Positions 16,725 through 25,218 of a DNA stretch of 40,622 nt are shown here, one piece after another (positions within the stretch are counted from its first letter, which is position 1; every line of letters starts with the position of its first letter). The position numbers were made by a program, and so were the translations under genes. The stretch comes from Lachnospiraceae bacterium (GTDB lineage: Bacteria; Bacillota_A; Clostridia; Lachnospirales; Lachnospiraceae). Under the pieces are notes generated by a model, which worked only from the letters and a program-made list of their open reading frames with translations, was not told the origin of the DNA and made no database searches. The stretch covers positions 1 through 40,622 of the forward strand of contig JAIKXO010000121.1 of NCBI GenBank assembly GCA_024684065.1, in the 5' to 3' direction.

Positions 16725-17570
16725 ATGAAAGGGAAAAAGTCTGTTATACTTTATGTGTTTCTGGGGCTTTGGGCGCTTACGACCATCTATCCGATAATCT
16801 GGGTCATACAGAATTCGTTTAAGGCAAAGGATAAAATACTTGCCGGGTCGTTTTCTATCCCGACGGGAGATCTGTTTACGCTCGCAAACTATACCAGGGC
16901 GTTTAAGAACCTGAATATCTTCAGGGCTTACGGAAACAGCATTTTTATCTCGGGCTGCGTCACCGTCTGTGTCATGATCCTTGCGGGGCTTGCCTCATAT
17001 GCGCTTGTGCGTTTTGAGTTTAAGGGAAAGGAGCTTATAAACGGGCTTATCATCGCGGCCATGATGTTTCCGGTCTTCTCGACCATAATCCCGGTCTTTA
17101 CGATGGAGATGGGATGGGGAATAGTAAATACCGCCAGCTGGCCCCTTACCATGCTTTCGGTGATCCTGCCGCAGGTTGCGGGCAACCTGGCTTTCTCCAT
17201 CATAGTGCTGTCAGGCTATATAAGGGAGCTGCCCATCGATCTGGAGGAAGCAGCGCATCTTGAGGGCTGTTCGATACCGGGGATCTTCTTTAAGGTTATC
17301 CTCCCCCTCAGCAAGCCTTCCTTTGTGACCGTGGCGGTGTTTTCGTTCCTCTGGTCCTATAACGACCTGTTTACGCAGATGTTTTTCTTAAGAAGGCCGG
17401 AGATGCGCGCCATCACGAGGCTTTTAAACGAGCTGACCAGCCAGGAGGGGACCAACTACGGCCTCATGGCAGCAGCCGTGACCCTGGTGGTTATTCCTGT
17501 CATCATCTTGTATATCTGCCTGCAAAAGTATATTATTAAGGGGATGACTGCGGGCGCGGTCAAGGGATAG
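16725..17570 (+). CDS. carbohydrate ABC importer permease, MalG-like
   Basis: A 281-residue membrane protein with about six helices and the EAA loop DLEEAAHLEGCSIPGIFFKV near residues 172-191. The ending YIIKGMTAGAVKG is the usual C-terminus of MalG-type permeases. The start codon lies one base after the stop of the MalF-like gene, so the two are translated together; GGAAAGGAA upstream supplies a ribosome site inside the previous gene. Together they would form the membrane channel for the sugar delivered by the lipoprotein at 14172. Confidence 0.88.
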   Translation: MKGKKSVILYVFLGLWALTTIYPIIWVIQNSFKAKDKILAGSFSIPTGDLFTLANYTRAFKNLNIFRAYGNSIFISGCVTVCVMILAGLASYALVRFEFKGKELINGLIIAAMMFPVFSTIIPVFTMEMGWGIVNTASWPLTMLSVILPQVAGNLAFSIIVLSGYIRELPIDLEEAAHLEGCSIPGIFFKVILPLSKPSFVTVAVFSFLWSYNDLFTQMFFLRRPEMRAITRLLNELTSQEGTNYGLMAAAVTLVVIPVIILYICLQKYIIKGMTAGAVKG

Positions 17571-17629
17571 CGAAAGCCTCAGGCACCATCCTGTCCTTAT
17601 ACGAGAACACCACAGGCGGTATCACAGAT

Positions 17630-18421
17630 ATGAAGGAGAGCTACAAGGTAGTCATAGTGGATGATGAGCCCTCGATCGTCATGGGCTTAAGCAGGATGAT
17701 CGACTGGAAGAGCTTTGGCTGCGAGGTTGTGGGCACAGCGGATTCAGGCCAGGAGGGGATAAGGGTCATAGATGCAAAAAAGCCCGATATCCTATTTACG
17801 GATATCCAGATGCCGGGGATCAACGGGCTTACCATGATCGCTGCCTTAAAGTCGGAGCATGAGGATATGGAGATCACGATCCTTACCGGTTATCGTGATT
17901 TTGAATATGCAAGGGAGGCTATAAGGCTCGGGGTGCACCGGTTTCTGTTAAAGCCGTCGAGGATGGATGAGCTTTCGGAGGCCGTAAAGAGCATGGTGGA
18001 GAAGCTCGACAGGAAAGCCTTAAAGAAAGGCGGCACGGATGTGCCTTCAGACGATCTCACGGACGATCCCACGGAAAAGGAGCCGTCCTCAGCGGGGAAT
18101 TTCATCGTGGACAGCGCCCTTTCGTTTATGAGGGAGAATTACACCGAAAAGCTCCAGCTCGCGGATGTCGCGGAGCATGTCTACGTGAGCGTATGGCATC
18201 TTTCAAAGCTTTTAAACAGTACGACCGGGAAGAATTTTTCGGAGCTGTTAAACGGAATACGGATCGAAAAAGCAAAGGAACTTATGCCCGATCCTTCTCT
18301 TCATGTCGCGGATATTGCGGAGAGGGTCGGGTTTGTTGATATGGCGCATTTTGCGAGAGTATTCAAGAGGATCACGGGAATGAGCGCCAATGAATACAGG
18401 AACAGCCTAAACAGAAAATGA
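17630..18421 (+). CDS. short AraC-type response regulator (REC + HTH)
   Basis: A 263-residue cytosolic regulator. Residues 1-125 form a receiver domain with the acidic pair near residues 11-12, the phospho-acceptor Asp58 in DILFTDIQMPG, and the conserved Lys in LLKPSRMDE. A charged linker follows, then two helix-turn-helix units of an AraC domain: LQLADVAEHVYVSVWHLSKL and VADIAERVGFVDMAHFARVF, ending with SANEYRNS. It is much shorter than typical YesN regulators of about 500 residues, lacking the long middle region. It likely receives phosphate from the kinase at 12166 and controls the importer genes. The ribosome site is weak. Target sites were not identified. Confidence 0.85.
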   Translation: MKESYKVVIVDDEPSIVMGLSRMIDWKSFGCEVVGTADSGQEGIRVIDAKKPDILFTDIQMPGINGLTMIAALKSEHEDMEITILTGYRDFEYAREAIRLGVHRFLLKPSRMDELSEAVKSMVEKLDRKALKKGGTDVPSDDLTDDPTEKEPSSAGNFIVDSALSFMRENYTEKLQLADVAEHVYVSVWHLSKLLNSTTGKNFSELLNGIRIEKAKELMPDPSLHVADIAERVGFVDMAHFARVFKRITGMSANEYRNSLNRK

Positions 18422-18426
18422 AAGGA

Positions 18427-18513
18427 CAGAATTTGACATATCAAATGATGTGAGGGTCAAAAGTGATATCAGGCTTGGGTTCAGGCTTTTGACTCTGATA
18501 TCATCAAATTCAG
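18427..18513 (+). repeat. composite hairpin element: family A arm inside family B arms
   Basis: GAATTTGA at 18429-18436 and TCAAATTC at 18502-18509 are the two halves of the CTCTGAATTTGA family B hairpin, pulled about 65 bases apart. Between them, 18477-18504 matches the right arm of family A at 27 of 28 positions, and GGGTCA near 18454 could be the left arm end. This fills most of the gap before nagA. Confidence 0.6.
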
Positions 18514-18520
18514 AGTAGAA

Positions 18521-19753
18521 ATGAGAATATTCAACGCAAATATATATGGTACGGACGGGAAGTTTCATGAGGGATCACTGAGGATCAGGGGCGGAATAAT
18601 AACAGATGTTTCGTTTGAGGACGGCGAGTCCGGGGCCATCAGTGATGTAAACAATATATCAAAGGAGCCGGGCGGCCCGGGTACAGAAGAGAAGCAATCC
18701 GGCCGTGAAGATGAACAGATCGATGCACGGGGTATGTATGTCATTCCCGGGCTTATAGACCTTCATTTTCACGGGGCGTCAGGCTATGATGTGTGTGACG
18801 GGACACCAGAGGCTTTCAGAAATATCGCCGCTTTCGAGCTGTCTCAGGGGGTGACCTCCATATGCCCCGCGACCATGACGCTTCCCGAGGAGGTTCTCCT
18901 AAACGTGCTGTCCTGCGGCAGGAGGTTTTCGGAGGAAACGGCGGGAGATAACAGCCTTTCGGAGCTCGTGGGCTTTAATATGGAGGGCCCCTTTATCAGT
19001 CATGCAAAGAAGGGCGCCCAGAATGAGGAATATATAAGAAAGGCGGATATAGGCATGGCGGAACGCTTCCTTGAAGCCTCCGGCGGTTTACTGAAGATCA
19101 TAGGTCTGGCTCCGGAGGAAAGCCCGGATTTTGAGGAATACATAAGGGCGGTAAAGGACAGGGTCATCGTTTCCCTCGCACATACGAATGCGGATTATGA
19201 CACCGCAATGAGGGCGATACGGGCGGGGGCTAAGCATGCGGTGCATCTTTACAACGCGATGAGCCCGCTTTCCCACAGGACGCCCGGCGTAGTGAATGCG
19301 GTATTCGACAGCGGCAGCGTAAATGCGGAGCTTATCTGTGACGGGATCCATCTTCATCCGTCGGCGGTAAGGACCGCGCTTAGGGAGCTTACGTGGCATC
19401 AGGGGATGGCAGTGTTCATAAGCGACAGTTTAAGGGCGGCCGGGATGCCTGACGGGGAATATGAGCTGGGCGGCCAGACGGTAAGGAAAGAAGGAAAGCT
19501 CTGCACACTTTGCGGTGCCGGAACTATCGCCGGATCGGTCTCAAGCCTGTATGACTGCATGGTAAACGTGGTTAAGACAATGGATATCCCGATTGAGGAA
19601 GCGGTCAGATGCTCTTCGACAAATCCGGCCAGAGTCCTGGGGCTTTATGACAGGCTCGGAGAGATCGCTGCCGGGAAGCAGGCGGATCTTGTAGTCATGG
19701 ACCGGGAGCTTAACAGAAAAATGGTATTTAAGAGAGGGCGGCTTTTTCGTTAG
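18521..19753 (+). CDS. nagA: N-acetylglucosamine-6-phosphate deacetylase
   Basis: A 410-residue amidohydrolase that removes acetate from GlcNAc-6-phosphate to give glucosamine-6-phosphate, feeding NagB. Active-site elements are visible: HFHG at residues 82-85, Glu155 in GFNMEGPF, His221 in SLAHTN, His242 in AVHLYNAMSPLSHRTPG, and Asp302 in ISDSLRAAG. It is about 25 residues longer than usual because of a hydrophilic insert near residues 40-65, rich in Gly, Glu and Lys, in the N-terminal beta-sandwich; this should not touch the active site. The start lies against a hairpin repeat and has only AGAG as a possible ribosome site. It completes the inferred chitobiose pathway. Confidence 0.92.
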   Translation: MRIFNANIYGTDGKFHEGSLRIRGGIITDVSFEDGESGAISDVNNISKEPGGPGTEEKQSGREDEQIDARGMYVIPGLIDLHFHGASGYDVCDGTPEAFRNIAAFELSQGVTSICPATMTLPEEVLLNVLSCGRRFSEETAGDNSLSELVGFNMEGPFISHAKKGAQNEEYIRKADIGMAERFLEASGGLLKIIGLAPEESPDFEEYIRAVKDRVIVSLAHTNADYDTAMRAIRAGAKHAVHLYNAMSPLSHRTPGVVNAVFDSGSVNAELICDGIHLHPSAVRTALRELTWHQGMAVFISDSLRAAGMPDGEYELGGQTVRKEGKLCTLCGAGTIAGSVSSLYDCMVNVVKTMDIPIEEAVRCSSTNPARVLGLYDRLGEIAAGKQADLVVMDRELNRKMVFKRGRLFR

Positions 19754-19765
19754 CAGGCATTACTG

Positions 19766-19809
19766 CGCCGGTCAGTGAAACAGATCGTGTGCTCAGGCAC
19801 AAACCGGCG
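19766..19809. other. stem-loop between convergent nagA and GGDEF-EAL genes
   Basis: CGCCGGT at 19766 pairs with ACCGGCG at 19803, with an inner TGTGC/GCACA hairpin. It sits in the short gap between two genes that converge. No T-run follows on either strand, so it may be a weak or factor-aided terminator. Confidence 0.35.
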
Positions 19810-19823
19810 GGAGATCCGATCGT

Positions 19824-21575
19824 TCATTTCGGAACGCCGTTCATAACGTCGTTAAGTAATTGTTCTGCCTCTTCCTTTGGAAGAGGACGTCCCCATATGA
19901 AGCCCTGTATATAATCGCAGTTGATACTGCGCAGTGTTTCAAGCTGATCGGCCGTTTCAACACCTTCAGCGACTACTTCAAAATCCATAACATGCGCTAA
20001 GGAGATGATCGCCTCCACATATTTCTGCGAAGAAGCGCCTGAATTCATATTATCTATAAAGGATTTATCGATCTTAAGCGTATCCGACGGAAAACTGTTC
20101 AGATAGCTGAGAGATGAATAGCCGGTTCCGAAATCGTCTATTGCTATCATTATTCCCATGTCCTTCAGTTCATTAAGGATGCGGAAGGCTTTTTCAGCGG
20201 ATTCTATCATAATGGACTCCGTGATCTCAATTTCGAGCTGATTGGCAGGTATCCCGTTATTCTCCAGTAACTTACGTATTTCTTCTATGAAGTTACTCTT
20301 CATCATATGCTTTACGGAAACATTGATGCTAAACATGATCCCGGTTCCGGTACGCCTTATCAGATCTCCGAAGAACGATGCGGACTTATTGTATACTGCG
20401 AGATCAAGAACATCGATCAGTCCCATTCTCTCTGCGGAAGGTATGAACTCAACCGGGCTTATGACGGTTCCGTCACTTTCTCTAAGGCGCGCAAGCACCT
20501 CGAACCCGCGAAGCCTGTGCGACATGTCATATTGCGGCTGAAGATTGAAGAACACGTTATCTTTTTCAAGAGCTTCCCTTACCTTGCTGTCAATTAAAAG
20601 ATGATCCTCGGCCTTCAGTTCGGAAGAAAAACGAAGGATGTGCTCACTGCTGTTGATACGCTTGATCTCTTTCATTGCAGCGACCGCATAAGAGATCAGT
20701 AAATCCCGGTCGGCGGAATCGGACGGAAAAACAGAGTATCCGAAACTTGCATTAACAAAGAAATCATATCCGTCTGTTATTATTTTATCGGTAATGGCTG
20801 CTTCATAATGTTTTATGGTCCTTTCTATATCCTCATCGGATCCGAAACCGCGGATGATCAGGCAAAATTCGTCACCGTTTATACGTGAGACAAAATCAAG
20901 CGTACCCGAAAGCTTCCCGTCCGCGACATCCTTGAAGCGTGATGCTATGGCGACCAGAACCCTGTTGCCTATATCAAACCCCATAGTATCGTTTATGCTC
21001 TTAAAGTCGTTTATGTCTATGCTGACCAGTGCAAAAGGTTTATTATGCCTTATCAGATCATTAAGCAGTTCGGTAGCGGCAAATCCGTTCGGTAATCCCG
21101 TCAGAGCATCCGTTGTTGCCTGCTCCCGTAATTTTAACTGATATTTTTCGAGCTTACTTTTGTTGTAGAAAATAACAATGACAGCAATAATAGTGAGGAT
21201 ATCGATAAATATACCGGGAATACTCGTATAGTTGCCTTTGACCAGTATACCGGCCATTATCATCGGGATCTGGAGTGCCATCACGATGACAGATGTTATA
21301 AATCCTGCTTTGCCGCAGAAAATGACCATAAAAATGATGCAGAGGTTGGAAAGTGAGGAAAAGATACCTGCGAATGTATAGACCGGAATATGTATACTGC
21401 CTGCAGCTATTTCTTCCTGGGAACCGGCAGCCCATCTCACTGTAACAGAAGCGGCGATATACAGAAGAAGTAACAGTATGAGTACATACCCCGGAGCCTG
21501 TCTCCGTACTTCCAGACTGTTAAGGGTCTTTTCCAGTATTCTGTTTTCTTCGCTGGCAGCCGCGTCTTTTTTCAT
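19824..21575 (-). CDS. membrane GGDEF-EAL protein (c-di-GMP turnover)
   Basis: A 583-residue protein on the minus strand. Four hydrophobic helices occupy about residues 30-138. A GGDEF domain follows, with TDALTGLPNG and the signature NGDEF at 233-237 in place of GGDEF. The EAL domain has EVL at 359-361 in place of EAL but keeps the catalytic set: NVS, EITES, DDFGTGYSS, KIDKSFI, VAEGVE and the IQGF Gln. It therefore looks like an active phosphodiesterase, with an uncertain cyclase half that may be regulatory. No periplasmic sensor domain of size is present; the membrane helices may sense directly. Unlike the two GGDEF genes near 2-5 kb it is undamaged. It converges on nagA and is divergent from leuC. 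Confidence 0.9.
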   Translation of the reverse strand: MKKDAAASEENRILEKTLNSLEVRRQAPGYVLILLLLLYIAASVTVRWAAGSQEEIAAGSIHIPVYTFAGIFSSLSNLCIIFMVIFCGKAGFITSVIVMALQIPMIMAGILVKGNYTSIPGIFIDILTIIAVIVIFYNKSKLEKYQLKLREQATTDALTGLPNGFAATELLNDLIRHNKPFALVSIDINDFKSINDTMGFDIGNRVLVAIASRFKDVADGKLSGTLDFVSRINGDEFCLIIRGFGSDEDIERTIKHYEAAITDKIITDGYDFFVNASFGYSVFPSDSADRDLLISYAVAAMKEIKRINSSEHILRFSSELKAEDHLLIDSKVREALEKDNVFFNLQPQYDMSHRLRGFEVLARLRESDGTVISPVEFIPSAERMGLIDVLDLAVYNKSASFFGDLIRRTGTGIMFSINVSVKHMMKSNFIEEIRKLLENNGIPANQLEIEITESIMIESAEKAFRILNELKDMGIMIAIDDFGTGYSSLSYLNSFPSDTLKIDKSFIDNMNSGASSQKYVEAIISLAHVMDFEVVAEGVETADQLETLRSINCDYIQGFIWGRPLPKEEAEQLLNDVMNGVPK

Positions 21576-21628
21576 ATCTGATCTGCCCCCGGGAGAAAAA
21601 ATTCAGCCTGCAATATTACATTAAATAT

Positions 21629-21634
21629 AGTATA
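21629..21634 (-). promoter_or_regulatory. candidate extended -10 promoter of the GGDEF-EAL gene
   Basis: On the minus strand the sequence reads TGGTATACT, an extended -10 box, about 55 bases upstream of the start. The corresponding -35 is weak. TTGAGA with TATGAA at 17-base spacing slightly further upstream is an alternative. Confidence 0.4.
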
Positions 21635-21730
21635 CCACGTATTGCAGATTCATAGTAGAAAGAAAAGAATTTCTCAACCGAAAATCGTGTTCCGGGTATG
21701 CATATTATATTAAGATCTCCGCATAATTCC

Positions 21731-21759
21731 TTGTTTTGTAAAGCGGAATGATGTATTAT
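21731..21759 (+). promoter_or_regulatory. promoter of leuC
   Basis: TTGTTT at 21731-21736 and TATTAT at 21754-21759 are separated by exactly 17 bases, a good housekeeping promoter. The expected start near 21766 leaves a leader of about 70 bases, too short for a T-box or long attenuator. Confidence 0.55.
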
Positions 21760-21837
21760 GAATTGCAGTGAAAGAACTGAACTCATGCAGATGTTTTCAT
21801 TTATAGCGGCTGGATGCAGTTCGCAGGGAGGTTAAAT

Positions 21838-23103
21838 ATGAGTAAAATGACGATGACTCAGAAGATACTGGCTGACCACGCAGGGCTTGAGAAGGTCGAA
21901 GCGGGGCAGCTTATCGAGGCAGAGCTTGATCTGGTGCTCGGGAATGACATTACTACGCCCGTCGCCATTCGCGAGATCGAAAAGATAAATAAGGACGAGG
22001 TTTTTGACAAGGATAAAATAGCACTTGTTATGGACCATTTCATCCCGAACAAGGATATAAAGTCGGCACAGAACTGCAAATGTGTCAGGGAATTTGCCGC
22101 AAAACACGGGATCAGCCATTATTATGATGTCGGGAAAATGGGCATTGAGCATGCGCTTCTTCCGGAGCAGGGACTTACCGTCGCGGGGGATGTGATCATA
22201 GGGGCGGATTCCCATACCTGCACCTACGGGGCCCTGGGCGCTTTTTCCACCGGTGTCGGAAGCACCGATATGGCGGCCGGGATGGCTACGGGGAAGGCCT
22301 GGTTCAAGGTGCCTTCGGCTGTTAAGTTTGTGCTTACCGGCAAGCCCTCGGAATGGATCAGCGGAAAGGACATCATCCTTCATATCATCGGGCTGATAGG
22401 GGTAGACGGGGCCCTCTATAAATCCATGGAATTTACCGGGGACGGTATCAGGTATCTTTCGATGGACGACAGATTTACGATTTCGAACATGGCCATCGAG
22501 GCCGGCGGAAAGAACGGGATCTTCACTGTGGATGAAAAGACGGAGGAATATCTTAAGGAGCATTCCAAACGACCGTATAAAGTATACGAAGCCGATGAGG
22601 ATGCGGAATATGACGCGGAGTATACCATAGACCTGTCAGCCTTAAAGCCGACGGTAGCTTTCCCCCATCTTCCGGAGAATACGAAAACCGTGGATGAGAT
22701 CGGGGAGAAGATATATGTTGACCAGGCTGTCATAGGCTCCTGCACTAACGGAAGGCTTGATGATCTCAGAATAGCGGCGAAGCTCCTTAAGGACAGGAAG
22801 GTTTTTGAGAACGTCCGCTGCATCATAATCCCCGCAACTCAGGAAATCTATCTTAAGGCCATGGAAGAAGGGCTTTTGAAGATATTTATCGAAGCAGGGG
22901 CGATAGTTTCAACTCCCACCTGCGGACCCTGCCTTGGAGGCTATATGGGGATCCTTGCGGAAGGAGAGAAGTGTATCTCTACAACGAACCGGAATTTTGT
23001 CGGAAGGATGGGCCATGTGGATTCCGAGGTTTATCTCGCAAGTCCCGCGGTTGCGGCGGAAAGCGCGGTAAGAGGCTATATAGCGGCTCCGGATGCAGAC
23101 TGA
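21838..23103 (+). CDS. leuC: 3-isopropylmalate dehydratase large subunit
   Basis: A 421-residue aconitase-family subunit that, with LeuD, isomerises 2-isopropylmalate to 3-isopropylmalate in leucine synthesis. It starts at 21838, with GGGAGG seven bases upstream, rather than at the earlier in-frame codon. The 4Fe-4S ligands are visible: Cys302 in GSCTNGR and Cys362/Cys365 in [31 protein letters not shown] is the substrate and cluster region. At about 420 residues it is the shorter bacterial/archaeal type that works with a roughly 165-residue LeuD, as found just downstream. leuA and leuB are not in the window. Confidence 0.95.
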   Translation: MSKMTMTQKILADHAGLEKVEAGQLIEAELDLVLGNDITTPVAIREIEKINKDEVFDKDKIALVMDHFIPNKDIKSAQNCKCVREFAAKHGISHYYDVGKMGIEHALLPEQGLTVAGDVIIGADSHTCTYGALGAFSTGVGSTDMAAGMATGKAWFKVPSAVKFVLTGKPSEWISGKDIILHIIGLIGVDGALYKSMEFTGDGIRYLSMDDRFTISNMAIEAGGKNGIFTVDEKTEEYLKEHSKRPYKVYEADEDAEYDAEYTIDLSALKPTVAFPHLPENTKTVDEIGEKIYVDQAVIGSCTNGRLDDLRIAAKLLKDRKVFENVRCIIIPATQEIYLKAMEEGLLKIFIEAGAIVSTPTCGPCLGGYMGILAEGEKCISTTNRNFVGRMGHVDSEVYLASPAVAAESAVRGYIAAPDAD

Positions 23104-23279
23104 GCGCACGGGCTGTTACGGGTTAAAGGGTAAAGCGCTTCCGCAGAGGGCATAAGGGCTGATCAGTCTAAACCCGGTCAAAATGCTGCCGGAACCGTAA
23201 AGCCTTATTATTGAATGAAACAAAAGCGTCACTGTGATATCTGATCACAGAGCAGTATAATAATATTCAAGGAGTTAAG
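23104..23279 (+). other. leuC-leuD gap with a perfect hairpin
   Basis: The 176 bases between leuC and leuD contain CTGTGAT/ATCACAG with a five-base loop at 23232-23250, shortly before the leuD ribosome site. Gaps this long are unusual between two subunits of one enzyme. No terminator T-run was seen. Confidence 0.4.
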
Positions 23280-23768
23280 ATGAACGCAAAAGGAAAAGCT
23301 TTTAAATACGGAGACAATGTGGACACCGACGTGATAATCCCCGCAAGATACCTGGCCATCCAGGACAGGGAGGAGCTCGCTGCCCACTGCATGGAGGACA
23401 TAGACAGGGATTTTGTACATAAGATCTCAAAAGGGGATATGATAATAGCCGGAAAGAATTTCGGCTGCGGATCTTCCAGGGAGCACGCGCCCCAGGTCAT
23501 AAAGACCTGCGGGGTAAGCTGTGTGATCGCGGAGACCTTTGCGAGGATATTCTTCAGGAATGCCATAAACATAGGCCTTCCGATAATAGAATGCAAGGAA
23601 GCGTCAGAGAATATCGAATCCGGGGATGAGGTAGAGGTTGATTTTGACACGGGGACGATCACAAACAAAACCAAAGAGCAGGAATATAAAGGACAGCCCT
23701 TCCCTGAATTCATGCAGAAAATCATTAAAAATGAAGGGCTTGTGAATTATATCAACAGTAAGGACTGA
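23280..23768 (+). CDS. leuD: 3-isopropylmalate dehydratase small subunit
   Basis: A 162-residue partner of LeuC forming the swivelling domain of the heterodimer. The N-terminus [15 protein letters not shown] and the loop [14 protein letters not shown] are the family signatures and bind substrate. Length fits the short LeuD type that pairs with the LeuC upstream. AAGGAG lies just before the ATG. The stop codon shares a base with the ATG of the next gene, so the small NusG-II protein is likely translated from the same message even though its function is unrelated. Confidence 0.95.
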   Translation: MNAKGKAFKYGDNVDTDVIIPARYLAIQDREELAAHCMEDIDRDFVHKISKGDMIIAGKNFGCGSSREHAPQVIKTCGVSCVIAETFARIFFRNAINIGLPIIECKEASENIESGDEVEVDFDTGTITNKTKEQEYKGQPFPEFMQKIIKNEGLVNYINSKD

Positions 23769-24265
23769 TGATGCAAAAAAACGGAGCTTCCTGTCCCAAA
23801 GAGAGTGAGCCTGATGCTCCCGGATCAGGTCCCTTTTTTGGGAGAAGAGGGCAGAGTGAGGATCCCGGGCACTCTTTCCTGTCCGGTCACAGAGGTGATC
23901 TTATCCTTGCGGCAGTTATCATCCTGGCCGCCGGGATATGGCAGCTTTTTATGATGTTTTCGGATAAGGGATCTTCGGCAGCGCTGTATGCCGTTATATA
24001 TGTCGACGGGAAGGAATACTCATCGCTTCCTCTTTCCGAGGACAGGCAGATAAGGGTTGAGGGCTTTTCAGGGATGTCCTGTCTGGTTAACATAACATCA
24101 GGAAAAGCAGATGTGACAGAGGCTGACTGCCCCGACAGGCTGTGTGTCCGGCAGAAAAGCATAGGAAGCGAAGGGGAAACGATCGTATGCCTGCCTGCAA
24201 GGATAGTGGTGGAGGTCAGGGGAGAAGCAGGGGAAGAGGATGAATATGACGCATTTTCGATGTGA
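23768..24265 (+). CDS. NusG domain II-containing membrane-anchored protein
   Basis: A 165-residue protein with a hydrophilic N-terminus, one hydrophobic helix (about residues 45-64) and an extracytoplasmic NusG_II-type domain. The domain signature is clear: ADCPDRLCVRQKSIG followed by GETIVCLPARIVVEV, where the CP...C and CLP elements are typical. Function is not established in the family. In many Clostridia it is encoded next to a Gx transporter protein, as here. The ATG overlaps the leuD stop. The Pro/Gly-rich N-terminus before the helix is longer than I expect for the family. Confidence 0.8.
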   Translation: MMQKNGASCPKESEPDAPGSGPFFGRRGQSEDPGHSFLSGHRGDLILAAVIILAAGIWQLFMMFSDKGSSAALYAVIYVDGKEYSSLPLSEDRQIRVEGFSGMSCLVNITSGKADVTEADCPDRLCVRQKSIGSEGETIVCLPARIVVEVRGEAGEEDEYDAFSM

Positions 24266-24434
24266 CAGATCAGGGATTACGGCAAAGCACCCGTGTATTT
24301 CCGGTCTTCCTTTTTCCGAAGGCTCTGCGGTATGAACTATCTTCCTGTCAGGGAATAACTTTGGTTCTAGCAGGCTTAAAATGCAATTGCTTTTTATCAT
24401 ATAAAAACTGACATATAACATCAACGGTTTTGAG

Positions 24435-24944
24435 ATGATTTCGGATTATTCTGCGAAAACGAGGAAGACTGCAGTCCTCGGAATGTTCTTAGCGCTTGCC
24501 CTTATAATGGGATATATAGAAAGCCTTCTTCCGCCTCTTTCGGGAATACCGGGCGTTAAGCTCGGCCTGTCCAATATCGTCACTCTGATAACGATGGAAG
24601 TGTTCGGAAAGAAGGAGGCGCTTGTTGTCCTTTTGCTTCGGATCGTGCTTTCAGGACTTTTGTTCGGGAATATGTTCAGTATGGTTTTCAGCCTGTCGGG
24701 CGGACTCCTTGCCTTTGCGGCTATGGGGGCCGGAAGCATGTTTAAGGCATTAAGCATTACAGGCGTCAGCATGCTCGGAGGCGTTTTCCATAATATCGGA
24801 CAGCTTATAGCTGCCGCGATCGTGGTTGATGAGCTTAAGATAGCATATTACGGACCGGTTCTTTTAATATCGGGGCTCCTTACGGGGTTTGTGACGGGAC
24901 TTATCGCGAAAATAGTACTGAGTTATATAAGAAAGGCGTTATGA
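24435..24944 (+). CDS. Gx transporter family membrane protein
   Basis: A 169-residue integral membrane protein with about five or six helices, matching the family often named heptaprenyl diphosphate synthase component I or Gx transporter. Characteristic stretches are ESLLPPLSGIPGVKLGLSN near residues 29-47 and GGVFHNIGQLIAA near 115-127. It resembles substrate-binding S components of ECF-type importers, but no substrate is known to me. It pairs with the NusG-II gene, though 169 bases separate them. No good ribosome site is visible before the ATG at 24435, so the start is less certain. Confidence 0.8.
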   Translation: MISDYSAKTRKTAVLGMFLALALIMGYIESLLPPLSGIPGVKLGLSNIVTLITMEVFGKKEALVVLLLRIVLSGLLFGNMFSMVFSLSGGLLAFAAMGAGSMFKALSITGVSMLGGVFHNIGQLIAAAIVVDELKIAYYGPVLLISGLLTGFVTGLIAKIVLSYIRKAL

Positions 24945-24990
24945 CTGCCAGGAACCCTGAAAACAGGTTTCAATAAGATTTATTATCATA

Positions 24991-25019
24991 TTCAGAATCA
25001 GGTCCGTTTGTGGTACAAT
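24991..25019 (+). promoter_or_regulatory. candidate promoter of the 5'-nucleotidase gene
   Basis: TTCAGA at 24991-24996 and TACAAT at 25014-25019 are 17 bases apart, with TGG before the -10 giving an extended -10. The leader of about 190 bases would contain the family B hairpin element. Confidence 0.45.
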
Positions 25020-25064
25020 TATAGTTAAGAAATGTAATTTGCATAATCTGCAATTACATAATTA

Positions 25065-25152
25065 CTCTGAATTTGATTTATCAAATTCAGAGGGACCGAA
25101 AAGATGTGCTTTTTACATGTTTTCGGCAATAAGGGATTTACGGCGTAAATCC
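25065..25152 (+). repeat. modular hairpin repeat family B, copy 2
   Basis: Three hairpins in order: CTCTGAATTTGA/TCAAATTCAGAG (25065-25092), CCGAAAAGATGT/ACATGTTTTCGG (25096-25126, with one G-G mismatch), and GGATTTAC-GGC-GTAAATCC (25134-25152). A further AATGAAA/TTTCATT hairpin follows at 25168-25187. Lies in the leader of the 5'-nucleotidase gene. Confidence 0.85.
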
Positions 25153-25218
25153 TCTCATTAAAACGGTAATGAAAGCCATATTTCATTAACGTTTCATCAA
25201 ATTACCAAGGAGGTAAAA

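Noticed and set aside
21760..21837. T-box or leucine attenuator before leuC
   Set aside because: The leader after the promoter is about 70 bases and lacks a T-box sequence or Leu-rich leader peptide.
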